Notes under the pieces: generated by a model
The model's input: the letters and a program-made list of their open reading frames with translations, nothing else
The model's database searches: none
Told to the model about the DNA's origin: nothing
Part shown: positions 1 to 6,793 of the stretch, piece after piece
Position numbering within the stretch: position 1 is the stretch's first letter
Layout of the letters: each line of letters opens with the position of its first letter
Made by a program: the position numbers and the translations under genes
From: MedAcidi-G1 sp002294285
GTDB taxonomy: Bacteria; Actinomycetota; Acidimicrobiia; Acidimicrobiales; MedAcidi-G1
Assembly: GCA_963999645.1 (NCBI GenBank)
Contig: CAXEUY010000033.1
Location: forward strand, 1 to 7,704
Direction: 5' to 3'
DNA length: 7,704 nt

Positions 1-80
1 ATTCCACGCGTGGGTGTTGACGGAACACGACCGTTGCGACGATCGCAGGATGTAAGTTTTGGGGCTAGATTCCGTCGCGC

Positions 81-2750
81 ATGTCGCGCCCTCGCGCACG
101 CCGAAGCGCGTCTCCGACCGTGTCGACGGCACGGAAAGGATGCACGATGCCTTCTCGTCGATGTTCAGCATCGCGGACGGGCGTGGGAGCGGCTGCGTCC
201 CTTGGGAAGGACGTGAGCGATGACAAGGTACAAGTCGAGCGCGACGTCAAGGAAGTTGCGCTCTCTGTGCTCGCTAACGAGGCGCGTATGGCGCGTTCGG
301 ACGAAAAGATTCGCAAGGTGAAGGTCACTGAACTTTTTATGGAAACTGAAACCTGTCGCGCGGGTCTGTTGGCTGCTTCAACGTTCCAGGTTCGCGTACA
401 TCGTCTCAAGCAAAACCGTGACGTGCAACGTGAGGCGTTGGCGCTTGTGACCGAGGAGTGTGGTTCCTCGTCGCAACTTTCTGATGAGACCGCCTACGAT
501 GAAAACAAAGTTGCACGCACGCGTGCAGCAGAGCGTCGACAAAATCCTCAGCTCTTGTTCGAGCAGGTGGTGCGAGAAGTTAGCCGTAGCGTCATCACCG
601 CTGCGGAGGGCGTCGGAGCTATGCGCGAGGTTGGTGTTCGAGTCACCCAGAACTTTGTCAAGAGCGCCATGCGCGCTCTGTCATTTGGTGATGCAATTCC
701 ACGTCTGTCGGAGTGCGAAGACGGCCGCGGTAGGCCGAGCGCGCTCAGCGACGCATACTCGGACCAGCTCGCAGAAATAGTGAAGCACTACATTCGAGAC
801 GGGATATCACTGAGTCGAGAGACGATTTTGTCGATGGCCAAAAACTTCTATCGCGACGAGCATAACACAGATCCTTCTGAGAACACGTTCGGGTCCACAT
901 GGTTCTATCGATTTCTCAATAGCGCCGGCATTGCCACTTCTCTGTACAATCCCCAGGATGCCTTGAGACTCAACGCCGCAACGGTGTACAACGTCAGGAA
1001 TTTCTTCGAGCGCGTGGCACGAACAGCAACCAGTAACGGCTTCGCGACATGGAATCCCGACTTCGACGCGAACGATAAGAGGAGCGAGATGATCATTTGG
1101 GACGAAGAAAAGAAGAGCCGCGTGTTCACGTTCGACGAGGCGAAGGTGATGCTCGCCTATGAGAAAGGTGTGCGCGGAGTAAGAATGTTGGTCATCAAGG
1201 ACGAAGACAACCGCAGATCGGCTGTCACAGCGAACGATGCATTCGCGGCATCCGTAATGGGTTGTAGAAACCTCGCCGGCGCATCCTTGGCGCCTTACTT
1301 TGTCTGCACGAAGGAGCCGAATGTTGAAGATGGTTTTGAAATCCCCGGAACCATCACCGATACGACGACGGGTGCATGCCAACAAGCCCAATGGATACGA
1401 GGAACGAAGAAGGGTTCGTTCGACGGATTCGCATTCGCGACTTGGGTCAAGGATCATCTCGCGCCGTGTATCCCCGATTTATCGCCGGAGAATCCGGCCA
1501 TGGTGATATGCGACGGATGTTACGCTCACACAGTCGACGAGGTGCTTCAGATTTGTGCAACAATGGGGATTCTCATGGTCATTCTGCCGCCCCACTGCAC
1601 GCATAAATTGCAAGGCGAAGACTTGTACCACTTTGGTGTGTTTAAAGGTGCGTTTCGCGTCGAGCGTGCTGAGATCGAAGCCATGAAACAGCTGTCTTCC
1701 AGCTGGTTCATCAAGCACTTCAACAATTCTGGTGTTGCAGTTTCTTTCGGACAGCGAGAGTTTTGGTACGCGGTTAAGGAGGCGTGGAAAGGCGCTTGGA
1801 CGAAACAGGCAGTCGAAAAAGGATTGAAAATGCAAGGATTGGTCCCTTTTAATCGAGCTCCACTCTGGGAAAACTACCCGAACCATGAACGCAAGGAGCC
1901 GCAGCGCTCGACACCGGACAAGGAATCTCAAGTTGAAGCTGCCGAGCGGTGCGTTGAGCGCATGTCCATACCAGGAGCGCCTGGACTGCGAGTGATCGCA
2001 CGATCTAGCGACTTGACATTCGATGTGACGTTCGACGGTAGTCCAGAGTCGTTCGCGCGAGCGCCCCTGAACATGATGAAGCTGGACGAAGTGTACAAGA
2101 GCCTTGAAAATCTGAGTAACCATGGTATGAACGACGACCAGTTGAACGTTGTGAAGCAGCTCGTTCGTGCAAAGCAAGAAGAAATCATGAAAAGCGTTGT
2201 CACGACGACCCGCAAACAGAGAAATACACGCAGACACGATCGCTATGATGAAGCGACTGCTCCAGCCATGGCCCGCCTGCTCGCCGCTCGACAGAAGAGA
2301 GAGAAAACGAAGAAGAGAACGCACGACGCAGCTCAAGACGGATGCGACGCTCGGTTCAAGGACAACACTGATGATATTCAATTTCTCGCGGCGCTCCATA
2401 AACGCCTGGAAGACACCGGTTCACTCGAGAAGGCGCTTACAAAAAATGAACTCATGAAGGTGATGCGCGCGAAGCGAATCCCACTGCCACAAGGACCGAC
2501 CGCTGATATCTTGAGAGATAAGTTGAAAGAGGTCGACGAGCGGCTCTATGAGGCAAACATGGAATGTACAAGAGTTGTGAACGCGCGACGGCCCAAAAGA
2601 GCACGTCAAGCGTCGTCAGTCGACGATGCAAACGTACGGTGCGAGATGACATGCCATTCAAATGGCATTCAAGTACAACTTATAACGGACGAAAAGAATG
2701 CGAAACGCGCTCGAAAACAAGGTCAGGTTCAGTCTATCGATGAAAAATAG
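81..2750 (+). CDS. Pogo/Tigger-like (CENP-B/Tc5-related) DDE transposase, apparently intact
   Basis: An 889-residue open frame that reads as a cut-and-paste transposase. Residues ~160-285 form the likely DNA-binding part: a helical stretch, then GRGRPSALSD (216-224) followed by helices ending in STWFYRFL (272-279). This is the pattern of Tc5/CENP-B-type helix-turn-helix domains. The RNase-H-like catalytic core follows. D352 lies in FTFDEAKVML, D478 in VICDGCYAHT and D514 in LQGEDLYHFGVFK, with 35 residues between the last two. ILPPHCTHKLQ (501-511) is the characteristic strand before the third acidic residue, and GLVPFN (586-591) is the usual post-catalytic motif. The C-terminus is basic (KREKTKKR at 739-746; RRPKRARQ at 836-843) and contains a SAP-like helix pair at ~782-818. 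The start is the first in-frame ATG after TAG at 66-68. Its -3 base is C, so Met23 at 147 (A at -3) is an alternative start. A donor-like GTAAGT at 52-57 leaves an upstream exon possible. No stop or frameshift interrupts it. Terminal inverted repeats were not identified. Family assignment is from motif recognition only. Confidence 0.85.
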   Translation: MSRPRARRSASPTVSTARKGCTMPSRRCSASRTGVGAAASLGKDVSDDKVQVERDVKEVALSVLANEARMARSDEKIRKVKVTELFMETETCRAGLLAASTFQVRVHRLKQNRDVQREALALVTEECGSSSQLSDETAYDENKVARTRAAERRQNPQLLFEQVVREVSRSVITAAEGVGAMREVGVRVTQNFVKSAMRALSFGDAIPRLSECEDGRGRPSALSDAYSDQLAEIVKHYIRDGISLSRETILSMAKNFYRDEHNTDPSENTFGSTWFYRFLNSAGIATSLYNPQDALRLNAATVYNVRNFFERVARTATSNGFATWNPDFDANDKRSEMIIWDEEKKSRVFTFDEAKVMLAYEKGVRGVRMLVIKDEDNRRSAVTANDAFAASVMGCRNLAGASLAPYFVCTKEPNVEDGFEIPGTITDTTTGACQQAQWIRGTKKGSFDGFAFATWVKDHLAPCIPDLSPENPAMVICDGCYAHTVDEVLQICATMGILMVILPPHCTHKLQGEDLYHFGVFKGAFRVERAEIEAMKQLSSSWFIKHFNNSGVAVSFGQREFWYAVKEAWKGAWTKQAVEKGLKMQGLVPFNRAPLWENYPNHERKEPQRSTPDKESQVEAAERCVERMSIPGAPGLRVIARSSDLTFDVTFDGSPESFARAPLNMMKLDEVYKSLENLSNHGMNDDQLNVVKQLVRAKQEEIMKSVVTTTRKQRNTRRHDRYDEATAPAMARLLAARQKREKTKKRTHDAAQDGCDARFKDNTDDIQFLAALHKRLEDTGSLEKALTKNELMKVMRAKRIPLPQGPTADILRDKLKEVDERLYEANMECTRVVNARRPKRARQASSVDDANVRCEMTCHSNGIQVQLITDEKNAKRARKQGQVQSIDEK
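2424..2534 (+). other. SAP-like DNA-binding segment within the transposase C-terminus
   Basis: Residues 782-818 contain LTKNELMKVMRAKRI, then a short loop with Pro and Gly, then TADILRDKLKEV. This matches the helix-turn-helix pattern of SAP domains: a leucine-spaced first helix, a loop with G and P, and a second helix ending in a basic-leucine pattern. SAP domains bind AT-rich or scaffold-attachment DNA. Here the segment sits between two basic clusters and could help the transposase hold chromatin or element ends. The match is by eye and weaker than the catalytic-core assignment. Confidence 0.4.
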
Positions 2751-2882
2751 AATTTTTAAGTTTACTGCGAAATTCCAGCGCGCTTCGCATCCGGGCGACG
2801 TCGGTACGTTCGCGCAAACTTTGTAATTCTAGACCCTGAGCACCTTGAAAATCAGCCCATCACCATTTTCATTATTTTTGAT

Positions 2883-3061
2883 AAAAATTACATGCATGAT
2901 GCATGAATTTGTCGCGCATGGCGTGGACGCGATACTGAACGAACCGCGACGAGCCGGGCGGCGTTCGAAAGGTCTTGAAGTGTAAAAAAATATATCCGCG
3001 GCTCGCAGCTAACGGCGCGCGCGTCGCGACGCGAGAGGCGCGCGAAGGTCAAAAATTACAT
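2883..3061 (+). repeat. 11-bp direct repeat pair flanking a GC-rich segment
   Basis: AAAAATTACAT occurs at 2883-2893 and again at 3051-3061. Between the copies lie 157 bases that turn sharply GC-rich. The copies could mark ends of a small insertion, or be chance matches in AT-rich DNA. No matching inverted ends were found just inside them. Confidence 0.35.
2885..2910. repeat. Interrupted palindrome (hairpin-capable)
   Basis: AAATT-a-CATGCA-tga-TGCATG-AATTT. The arms pair over 11 bp, with one bulged A at 2890 and a three-base loop. It lies 135 bases past the transposase stop. It could be a binding site for a dimeric protein or a transcript hairpin. Confidence 0.5.
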
Positions 3062-3174
3062 ATTTAAACGTTTTTTTCGAAATCACTTGTATTAGTATTA
3101 CTTGGATAGACTTAAACATATGTTGGATATTGTATTCGAATGCTGAAATGTTGTCCCAGACTGAGATTTAGCCA

Positions 3175-3198
3175 CGTTTGCCAAACGGCGGCGTTTGG
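3175..3198. repeat. Clustered CGTTTG/CAAACG inverted copies
   Basis: CGTTTG (3175-3180), CAAACG (3182-3187) and CGTTTGG (3192-3198) alternate in orientation within 24 bases. The last two pair as a 7-bp stem (CCAAACG with CGTTTGG) around GCGG. It lies about 240 bases upstream of the start codon of the glycine-rich gene, so it could be a promoter element. Function is unknown. Confidence 0.4.
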
Positions 3199-3439
3199 GT
3201 TCCCATCGCGCAAGATTATGTACGCGTCAGGGGGAATTGCTTACGCCCCTACTATGCTCGAAAAGTGGACGTGGCCTGCGGGTTAACGATCGCACGGCAA
3301 CAGGAGCGTTGACTCGATTGTTTTACTTTGATTCTGAAATCGTTTCATTCTACACTGTAAATTGCGCTGTTCGAACCCAAAGAGATAAACCTAGAGCTGA
3401 GTACCAGTACCAACCACTGAGTTTCGCCGCGCAATTTCG

Positions 3440-3779
3440 ATGGCTCCGAACAAAGATCGCCGAATTAACGGCCGAGGTGTTGGTCTAGGTAAGGACGTAA
3501 ACTGTTCTTATTGCTACGATTTTCGTAACTTCGCGACGTTTAGCCATCGGAGCTGGATGTGGTTTCGGCTTAGGTTGGGGCTTTGGAGGTATGTCTCAGT
3601 CAGCAAGTTCTTCCTTTACCTCAACTTATGCACTAACGAAAGGGGCACCTGTCGGAATTTTAGGGATAGGTATCGGTGGTGGATGTGGTTTAGGAATCGG
3701 TGTCGGCTGGGGGATCGGATTTGGTGCTGGTAGCAAGTACATCAACCAGCACTTCATCTTTCGTGAGCTGTCCACTTGA
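3440..3779 (+). CDS. Small glycine-rich, probably membrane-associated protein (two exons, 94 aa)
   Basis: The best model joins exon 1 (3440-3488) to exon 2 (3544-3779), giving 94 residues. Exon 1 encodes a basic start, MAPNKDRRINGRG, and exon 2 continues the frame exactly. Two glycine-zipper blocks result: IGAGCGFGLGWGFGG at residues 18-32 and a longer block at ~51-74 containing GIGGGCGLGIGVGWGIGFG. A Ser/Thr-rich linker separates them and the C-terminus is polar, with KYINQHFIF. The small-residue GxG/GxxxG spacing and hydrophobic character suggest two membrane-inserting or tightly packed hairpin segments. The two Gly-Cys-Gly blocks resemble, from memory, the small plant proteins annotated as cadmium-induced protein AS8, whose function is not established. 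Start-codon context has G at +4 but T at -3. Without the splice, the first glycine block would lack a start. The gene ends 111 bases from the 3' end of the convergent DXS gene. Confidence 0.7.
3489..3543 (+). other. 55-nt phase-1 spliceosomal intron
   Basis: The donor is CTAG|GTAAGG and the acceptor is TTTAG|CC. A branch-like GTAAC lies at 3525-3529, about 15 bases before the acceptor. Exon 1 leaves one base (G) and exon 2 supplies CC, giving Ala17 and restoring the glycine-rich frame. The intron carries an in-frame stop (TAA at 3498-3500) in the exon 2 frame, so retention would break that frame. Very short introns like this are described for the low-GC chromosome of Mamiellales algae. The prediction rests on sequence alone, without transcript data. 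Confidence 0.65.
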
Positions 3780-3890
3780 CGTGGCAGTTACATATGACGA
3801 CACCAACAAGAGCAAAACAGGGACGCCTGCTGTCGACCACAAAGGTCGTCAAACGTAGCATGTTGTATGCGCTGAATTATTAATTTTTGC
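3780..3890. other. Convergent intergenic gap with candidate 3'-end signals
   Basis: Only 111 bases separate the stop codons of the glycine-rich gene (+) and DXS (-). TTACA at 3788-3792 reads TGTAA on the minus strand, 99 bases past the DXS stop. If it is a green-algal poly(A) signal, the DXS transcript would reach close to or into the glycine-rich gene's coding end and the two 3' UTRs would overlap. Confidence 0.3.
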
Positions 3891-6128
3891 CTATAGTTTA
3901 GCTAGGACTTCTAGCGACTCGTGTTGTTTTCCAACGAGGGAGAGTGCCGTTGACGCGATGTGTGACGCACTTAGCCCTGCCTCGTCCAGTTGAAATGAGT
4001 ACGAACCGTGATCGATAGGTCGGTCTGGAAGAACCATAGGTCGAACCTTCAAACCCCCATCGAGAAGACCATCTGTTGCGAGGAAATGCAGCACATGCGA
4101 TGAAAAACCACCAATTGAACCCTCCTCAACCGTAATTAATACAGGATGGGATTTCGCCAAGCGACGAATCAGTTCCACATCCAGAGGCTTGCAGAATCGC
4201 GCGTCAGCGACTGTCGCACTAACGCCAAAATCTTGTAAGAGTTGCGCAGCTAAGAAACAGTTATTGGTTGGAGTACCATAACCCAAGAGAACCACATCTG
4301 TTCCTTCGCGCAACACTCTTCCCTTACCAATGTCTAGCACCATCCCTTTGAGCCCTGGATCAAGTATTTGAACACTTTCACTTTCCATGTTTACACCAGT
4401 ACCGGCGCCCCGCGGATACCTGAAACATGAAGGACGGTCATCGATCGCTAGTGAAGTCGCTACCATGTGACACAGTTCTGCTTCATTCATGGGTGCCATA
4501 ACAACCATGTCTGGTAGACAGGCCATAAAAGTCACGTCGTAAGCTCCTGCATGTGTAGGACCGTCCGCTCCGACTAGACCCGCGCGATCCATCGCAAAAC
4601 GCACCGGTACTTTTTGCAATGCCACATCATGTACAACCTGATCCCAACCTCGCTGCAGAAATGTTGAGTAGATGGTGCACATTGGCTTTAAACCCTCACA
4701 AGCAAGACCAGCTGCAAATGTAACAGCATGCTGCTCCGCGATACCGACGTCGTAAGTACGGTCGGCGAAATATTTCTCGAAGTGATTCAAGCCTGTACCA
4801 CCACCCATGGCTGCATGAATAGCGACAACCTTATCATCCGCAACGGCCTCGCCAATTAGGGCATCCGCAAAAACCTTCGTATAAGTTGGGATTGTCTCTG
4901 AAGATTTGCTTTGTTCTCCGGATGCAAGATCGAACTTCGAGACACCATGGTATTTGTCTTGCGCATCTTCTGCGTATGAATAACCTCGTCCTTTTTCTGT
5001 GACTATGTGGATCAACACAGGTCCAACGCTCTTTGTTTCCTTCACTTCCTGCAGAATCGCAACTAAGTCTTCCAAATTATGACCGTCAACAGTTCCAATG
5101 TAGTACAAACCAAGCTCTTCGAATAGCGTTGATCCAGATCCACTGATCATACCTCGTGCGTACTCGTCAACTTTTGCAGTGACTTCCTGCACAGGCGCCG
5201 GCATTTGCTTCGTTATAGCTTTCGCAGACTCGCGAAGTTCACGGAGTGGTCGAGAGGATTGCAGTCGCGCAAATGTTGAAGAAAGCGCACCCACGGGATC
5301 CTGGTTCAGGCTATTATACTGCGTCGGAAGCGAAACTTGTTGATTGTCATTGAGAATGATGATCATGTTGGTGTCCAGGAAGCCGGCGTTATTCATCGCT
5401 TCGTAAGCCATACCACCAGTGATTGCCCCGTCGCCAATAATACTGATCACGTGGTTATCGCCGCCCTGCATATCTCGTGCAACTGCCATACCAAGTCCTG
5501 CCGAAATAGATGTACTACTATGTCCCGCACCAAAGCAATCGTATGGACTTTCACTTCGCTTTGTGAAAGGTGAGATACCGCCTGTTTGTCTCATCGTGTT
5601 CATTCTTTCTCGTCTTCCGGTTAAAATTTTGTGCGGATACGCTTGGTGGCCGACGTCCCAGATAATTTTGTCTTGTGGTTGATCAAATACGTAATTCAGA
5701 GCTACGGTGAGCTCCACAACTCCGAGGCTGGAACCAAGATGGCCACCTGTCTGTGACACGTTGTAGATAAGGTCAGCTCGTAGCTCTTTCGCCACTTGCT
5801 TGAGCTGATCGGTGCTTAAACCCTTCAAGTGACTGGGAAATTGAATAGTATCCAACAACGGTGTCGAGGGTTTTGATGAAATGACACCGTAGCCTGCGAT
5901 ACCTCCAGGCTGAACATCTTCAAGTTCAGATAAGATTTCTTGTTCAGAAGATCGTGCTGGCAAACACTCGCCGCGCGATGGGGCAACGAGGAGTCGACGG
6001 ACGAATCTGTGTGACGCCGAAGCGTGTTTGTACCGCAGTGCAGATGCTTGAAAGCTACATGAGGCGCGACGCTGGCGAGTAGACCAGGCAGTGGCAAGGT
6101 TATGCGCGAGACTTGCCGAGGTGAACAT
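3891..6128 (-). CDS. DXS: 1-deoxy-D-xylulose-5-phosphate synthase, plastid-targeted
   Basis: A complete 745-aa enzyme. It condenses pyruvate with glyceraldehyde 3-phosphate, with loss of CO2, to make DXP, the entry step of the plastid MEP isoprenoid pathway. It needs thiamine diphosphate and Mg2+. Family motifs run in order: QTGGHLGSSLG (126-136), DVGHQAYPHK (158-167), the metal/thiamine motif GDGAITGG (232-239) with NDN (260-262), DKYHGV (391-396), the catalytic-Glu motif VGIAEQHAVTF (461-471, Glu465), DRAGLVGADGPTH (514-526) and FRYPRG (569-574). The middle and C-terminal parts are close to land-plant DXS, for example AAMGGGTGL and MACLPDMVVMAP. Residues 1 to ~60 are rich in Arg, Ser and Ala and almost free of acidic residues, as in a chloroplast transit peptide. 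That explains the extra length over ~620-aa bacterial DXS. The frame opens with a GTG at 6131, but ATG at 6128 with G at -3 is the sensible start in a eukaryote. A Trp (495) replaces the usual Tyr in LQRGYDQV. The C-terminus ends AKL. No introns. Confidence 0.97.
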   Translation of the reverse strand: MFTSASLAHNLATAWSTRQRRASCSFQASALRYKHASASHRFVRRLLVAPSRGECLPARSSEQEILSELEDVQPGGIAGYGVISSKPSTPLLDTIQFPSHLKGLSTDQLKQVAKELRADLIYNVSQTGGHLGSSLGVVELTVALNYVFDQPQDKIIWDVGHQAYPHKILTGRRERMNTMRQTGGISPFTKRSESPYDCFGAGHSSTSISAGLGMAVARDMQGGDNHVISIIGDGAITGGMAYEAMNNAGFLDTNMIIILNDNQQVSLPTQYNSLNQDPVGALSSTFARLQSSRPLRELRESAKAITKQMPAPVQEVTAKVDEYARGMISGSGSTLFEELGLYYIGTVDGHNLEDLVAILQEVKETKSVGPVLIHIVTEKGRGYSYAEDAQDKYHGVSKFDLASGEQSKSSETIPTYTKVFADALIGEAVADDKVVAIHAAMGGGTGLNHFEKYFADRTYDVGIAEQHAVTFAAGLACEGLKPMCTIYSTFLQRGWDQVVHDVALQKVPVRFAMDRAGLVGADGPTHAGAYDVTFMACLPDMVVMAPMNEAELCHMVATSLAIDDRPSCFRYPRGAGTGVNMESESVQILDPGLKGMVLDIGKGRVLREGTDVVLLGYGTPTNNCFLAAQLLQDFGVSATVADARFCKPLDVELIRRLAKSHPVLITVEEGSIGGFSSHVLHFLATDGLLDGGLKVRPMVLPDRPIDHGSYSFQLDEAGLSASHIASTALSLVGKQHESLEVLAKL
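5949..6128 (-). other. Predicted chloroplast transit peptide of DXS
   Basis: Residues 1-60 hold many Arg, Ser, Ala and His (for example TRQRRASCSF and SASHRFVRRLL) and a single acidic residue, Glu54. The acidic stretch SEQEILSELED follows, and homology to DXS begins near residue 88. The cleavage site cannot be fixed by eye. Confidence 0.7.
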
Positions 6129-6402
6129 CACCCGTGTTGTATTTCAACCAATCGATGCAGTGGATTGCCTCGGCGCAGCGTTGAAAACGATGTATGGAGA
6201 CACTTGCCCTACGTGCCTTACGATCTCGGATGGCCGGTCGTTTTCGACAAGTATCCCGTGGTGGTCTGAGACCGCGTCTAGAAGACGTCATACACAAGAG
6301 CCACGCACATGCTCGCAGAAGTTGTAAGCGAATCATACACTAGCTATACGTACGTTTTGTAGTTGAAAATGTTCATCAAAGAAGAAGATAAATTAATGAA
6401 CG

Positions 6403-6424
6403 AATCCGCAGGATCTGCCGGATT
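6403..6424. repeat. Hairpin: 9-bp stem with one bulge
   Basis: AATCCG-CAG, loop GAT, CTG-c-CGGATT. Six plus three base pairs with a single bulged C at 6418 and a three-base loop. It lies in the AT-rich part of the DXS-UTP20 spacer, 33 bases before a second hairpin. Confidence 0.5.
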
Positions 6425-6456
6425 TCCTATCCCCTACGTAGATTGTCTATTTTTTA

Positions 6457-6487
6457 TGGTTAAGGATTCGATTCGACCCCTTAACTA
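6457..6487. repeat. Hairpin: 9-bp stem, 13-nt loop
   Basis: TGGTTAAGG pairs with CCTTAACTA (one G-T wobble), with ATTCGATTCGACC between. The core GTTAAGG/CCTTAAC is a perfect 7-bp inverted repeat. The loop has a TTCGATT string like a tRNA T-loop, but a full tRNA cannot be folded around it. Confidence 0.5.
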
Positions 6488-6793
6488 CAACTATCGTGAC
6501 CAGGAAAGAGGATATTCATAATAGCACATACTACTAGTATTTGATTATCGGTTTCTCAAGTAATAGCCGCTAGAGCAAAGCTTCAGGTCAGAAAGAACTC
6601 CAATACATGACATACGATACGCCACCTGCGTTCGAAAAGGACTCGAGTGAAGGCGCCGGAAGAAAGAGTTCACGTGTGAGCATTCTCCGCACGGAGTGCG
6701 CGAGAATGACGACGCGCGACGCACGCAGGCCGGCACGAATGCGCGAGTCGCTAAATCCTAGGTGACGTTTTCACACTTCGAGCGGTTGTTTCT

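Larger units (their letters stand above)
2751..3439 (+). other. Intergenic spacer, no supported gene
   Basis: About 690 bases between the transposase stop and the start of the glycine-rich gene. It begins AT-rich and includes TGTAA at 2822-2826, 72 bases past the transposase stop. That is the poly(A) signal known from volvocine green algae, but its use here is a guess. An interrupted palindrome lies at 2885-2910. A GC-rich stretch follows (about 2911-3050), containing the perfect palindrome GCGTCGCGACGC at 3021-3032, then AT-rich DNA again with TTTAAACG. CGTTTG/CAAACG inverted copies lie at 3175-3198. The 3' end of the transposon and the promoter of the downstream gene should both be here, but neither boundary can be fixed by eye. 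Confidence 0.6.

Noticed and set aside
1479..2399. 306-codon minus-strand open frame
   Set aside because: Lies wholly antisense to the transposase catalytic and C-terminal region. Its translation has no recognisable domain, so it is best read as a shadow frame.
3160..3200. CTGAGA string with nearby stem, considered as a TPP riboswitch
   Set aside because: The second conserved part (CCTGAUC.GG.UAAU.CC) is missing downstream. The AACCTGATC at 4634-4650 is inside DXS coding sequence on the opposite strand and is a coincidence.
1..3440. Transposon terminal inverted repeats and TA target duplication
   Set aside because: The first 80 bases were compared by eye with the region after 2750 and no convincing inverted match was found. 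The left end may be outside the window.
3195..3488. 97-codon plus-strand frame ahead of the glycine-rich gene
   Set aside because: No domain, low-complexity mixed composition, and it overlaps exon 1 in another frame. The spliced model explains the region better.
6100..6336. 78-codon minus-strand frame overlapping the DXS start
   Set aside because: Arg/Cys-rich translation with no motif, overlapping the transit peptide in another frame.
6457..6487. tRNA T-arm-like string around TTCGATT
   Set aside because: Stem and loop lengths do not fit a T-arm, and no acceptor, D or anticodon stems can be placed around it on either strand.
6545..6736. 63-codon minus-strand frame with a transit-peptide-like start
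   Set aside because: Ser/Arg/Phe-rich N-terminus is suggestive, but it stops quickly, has no mature domain, and no splice continuation could be found.
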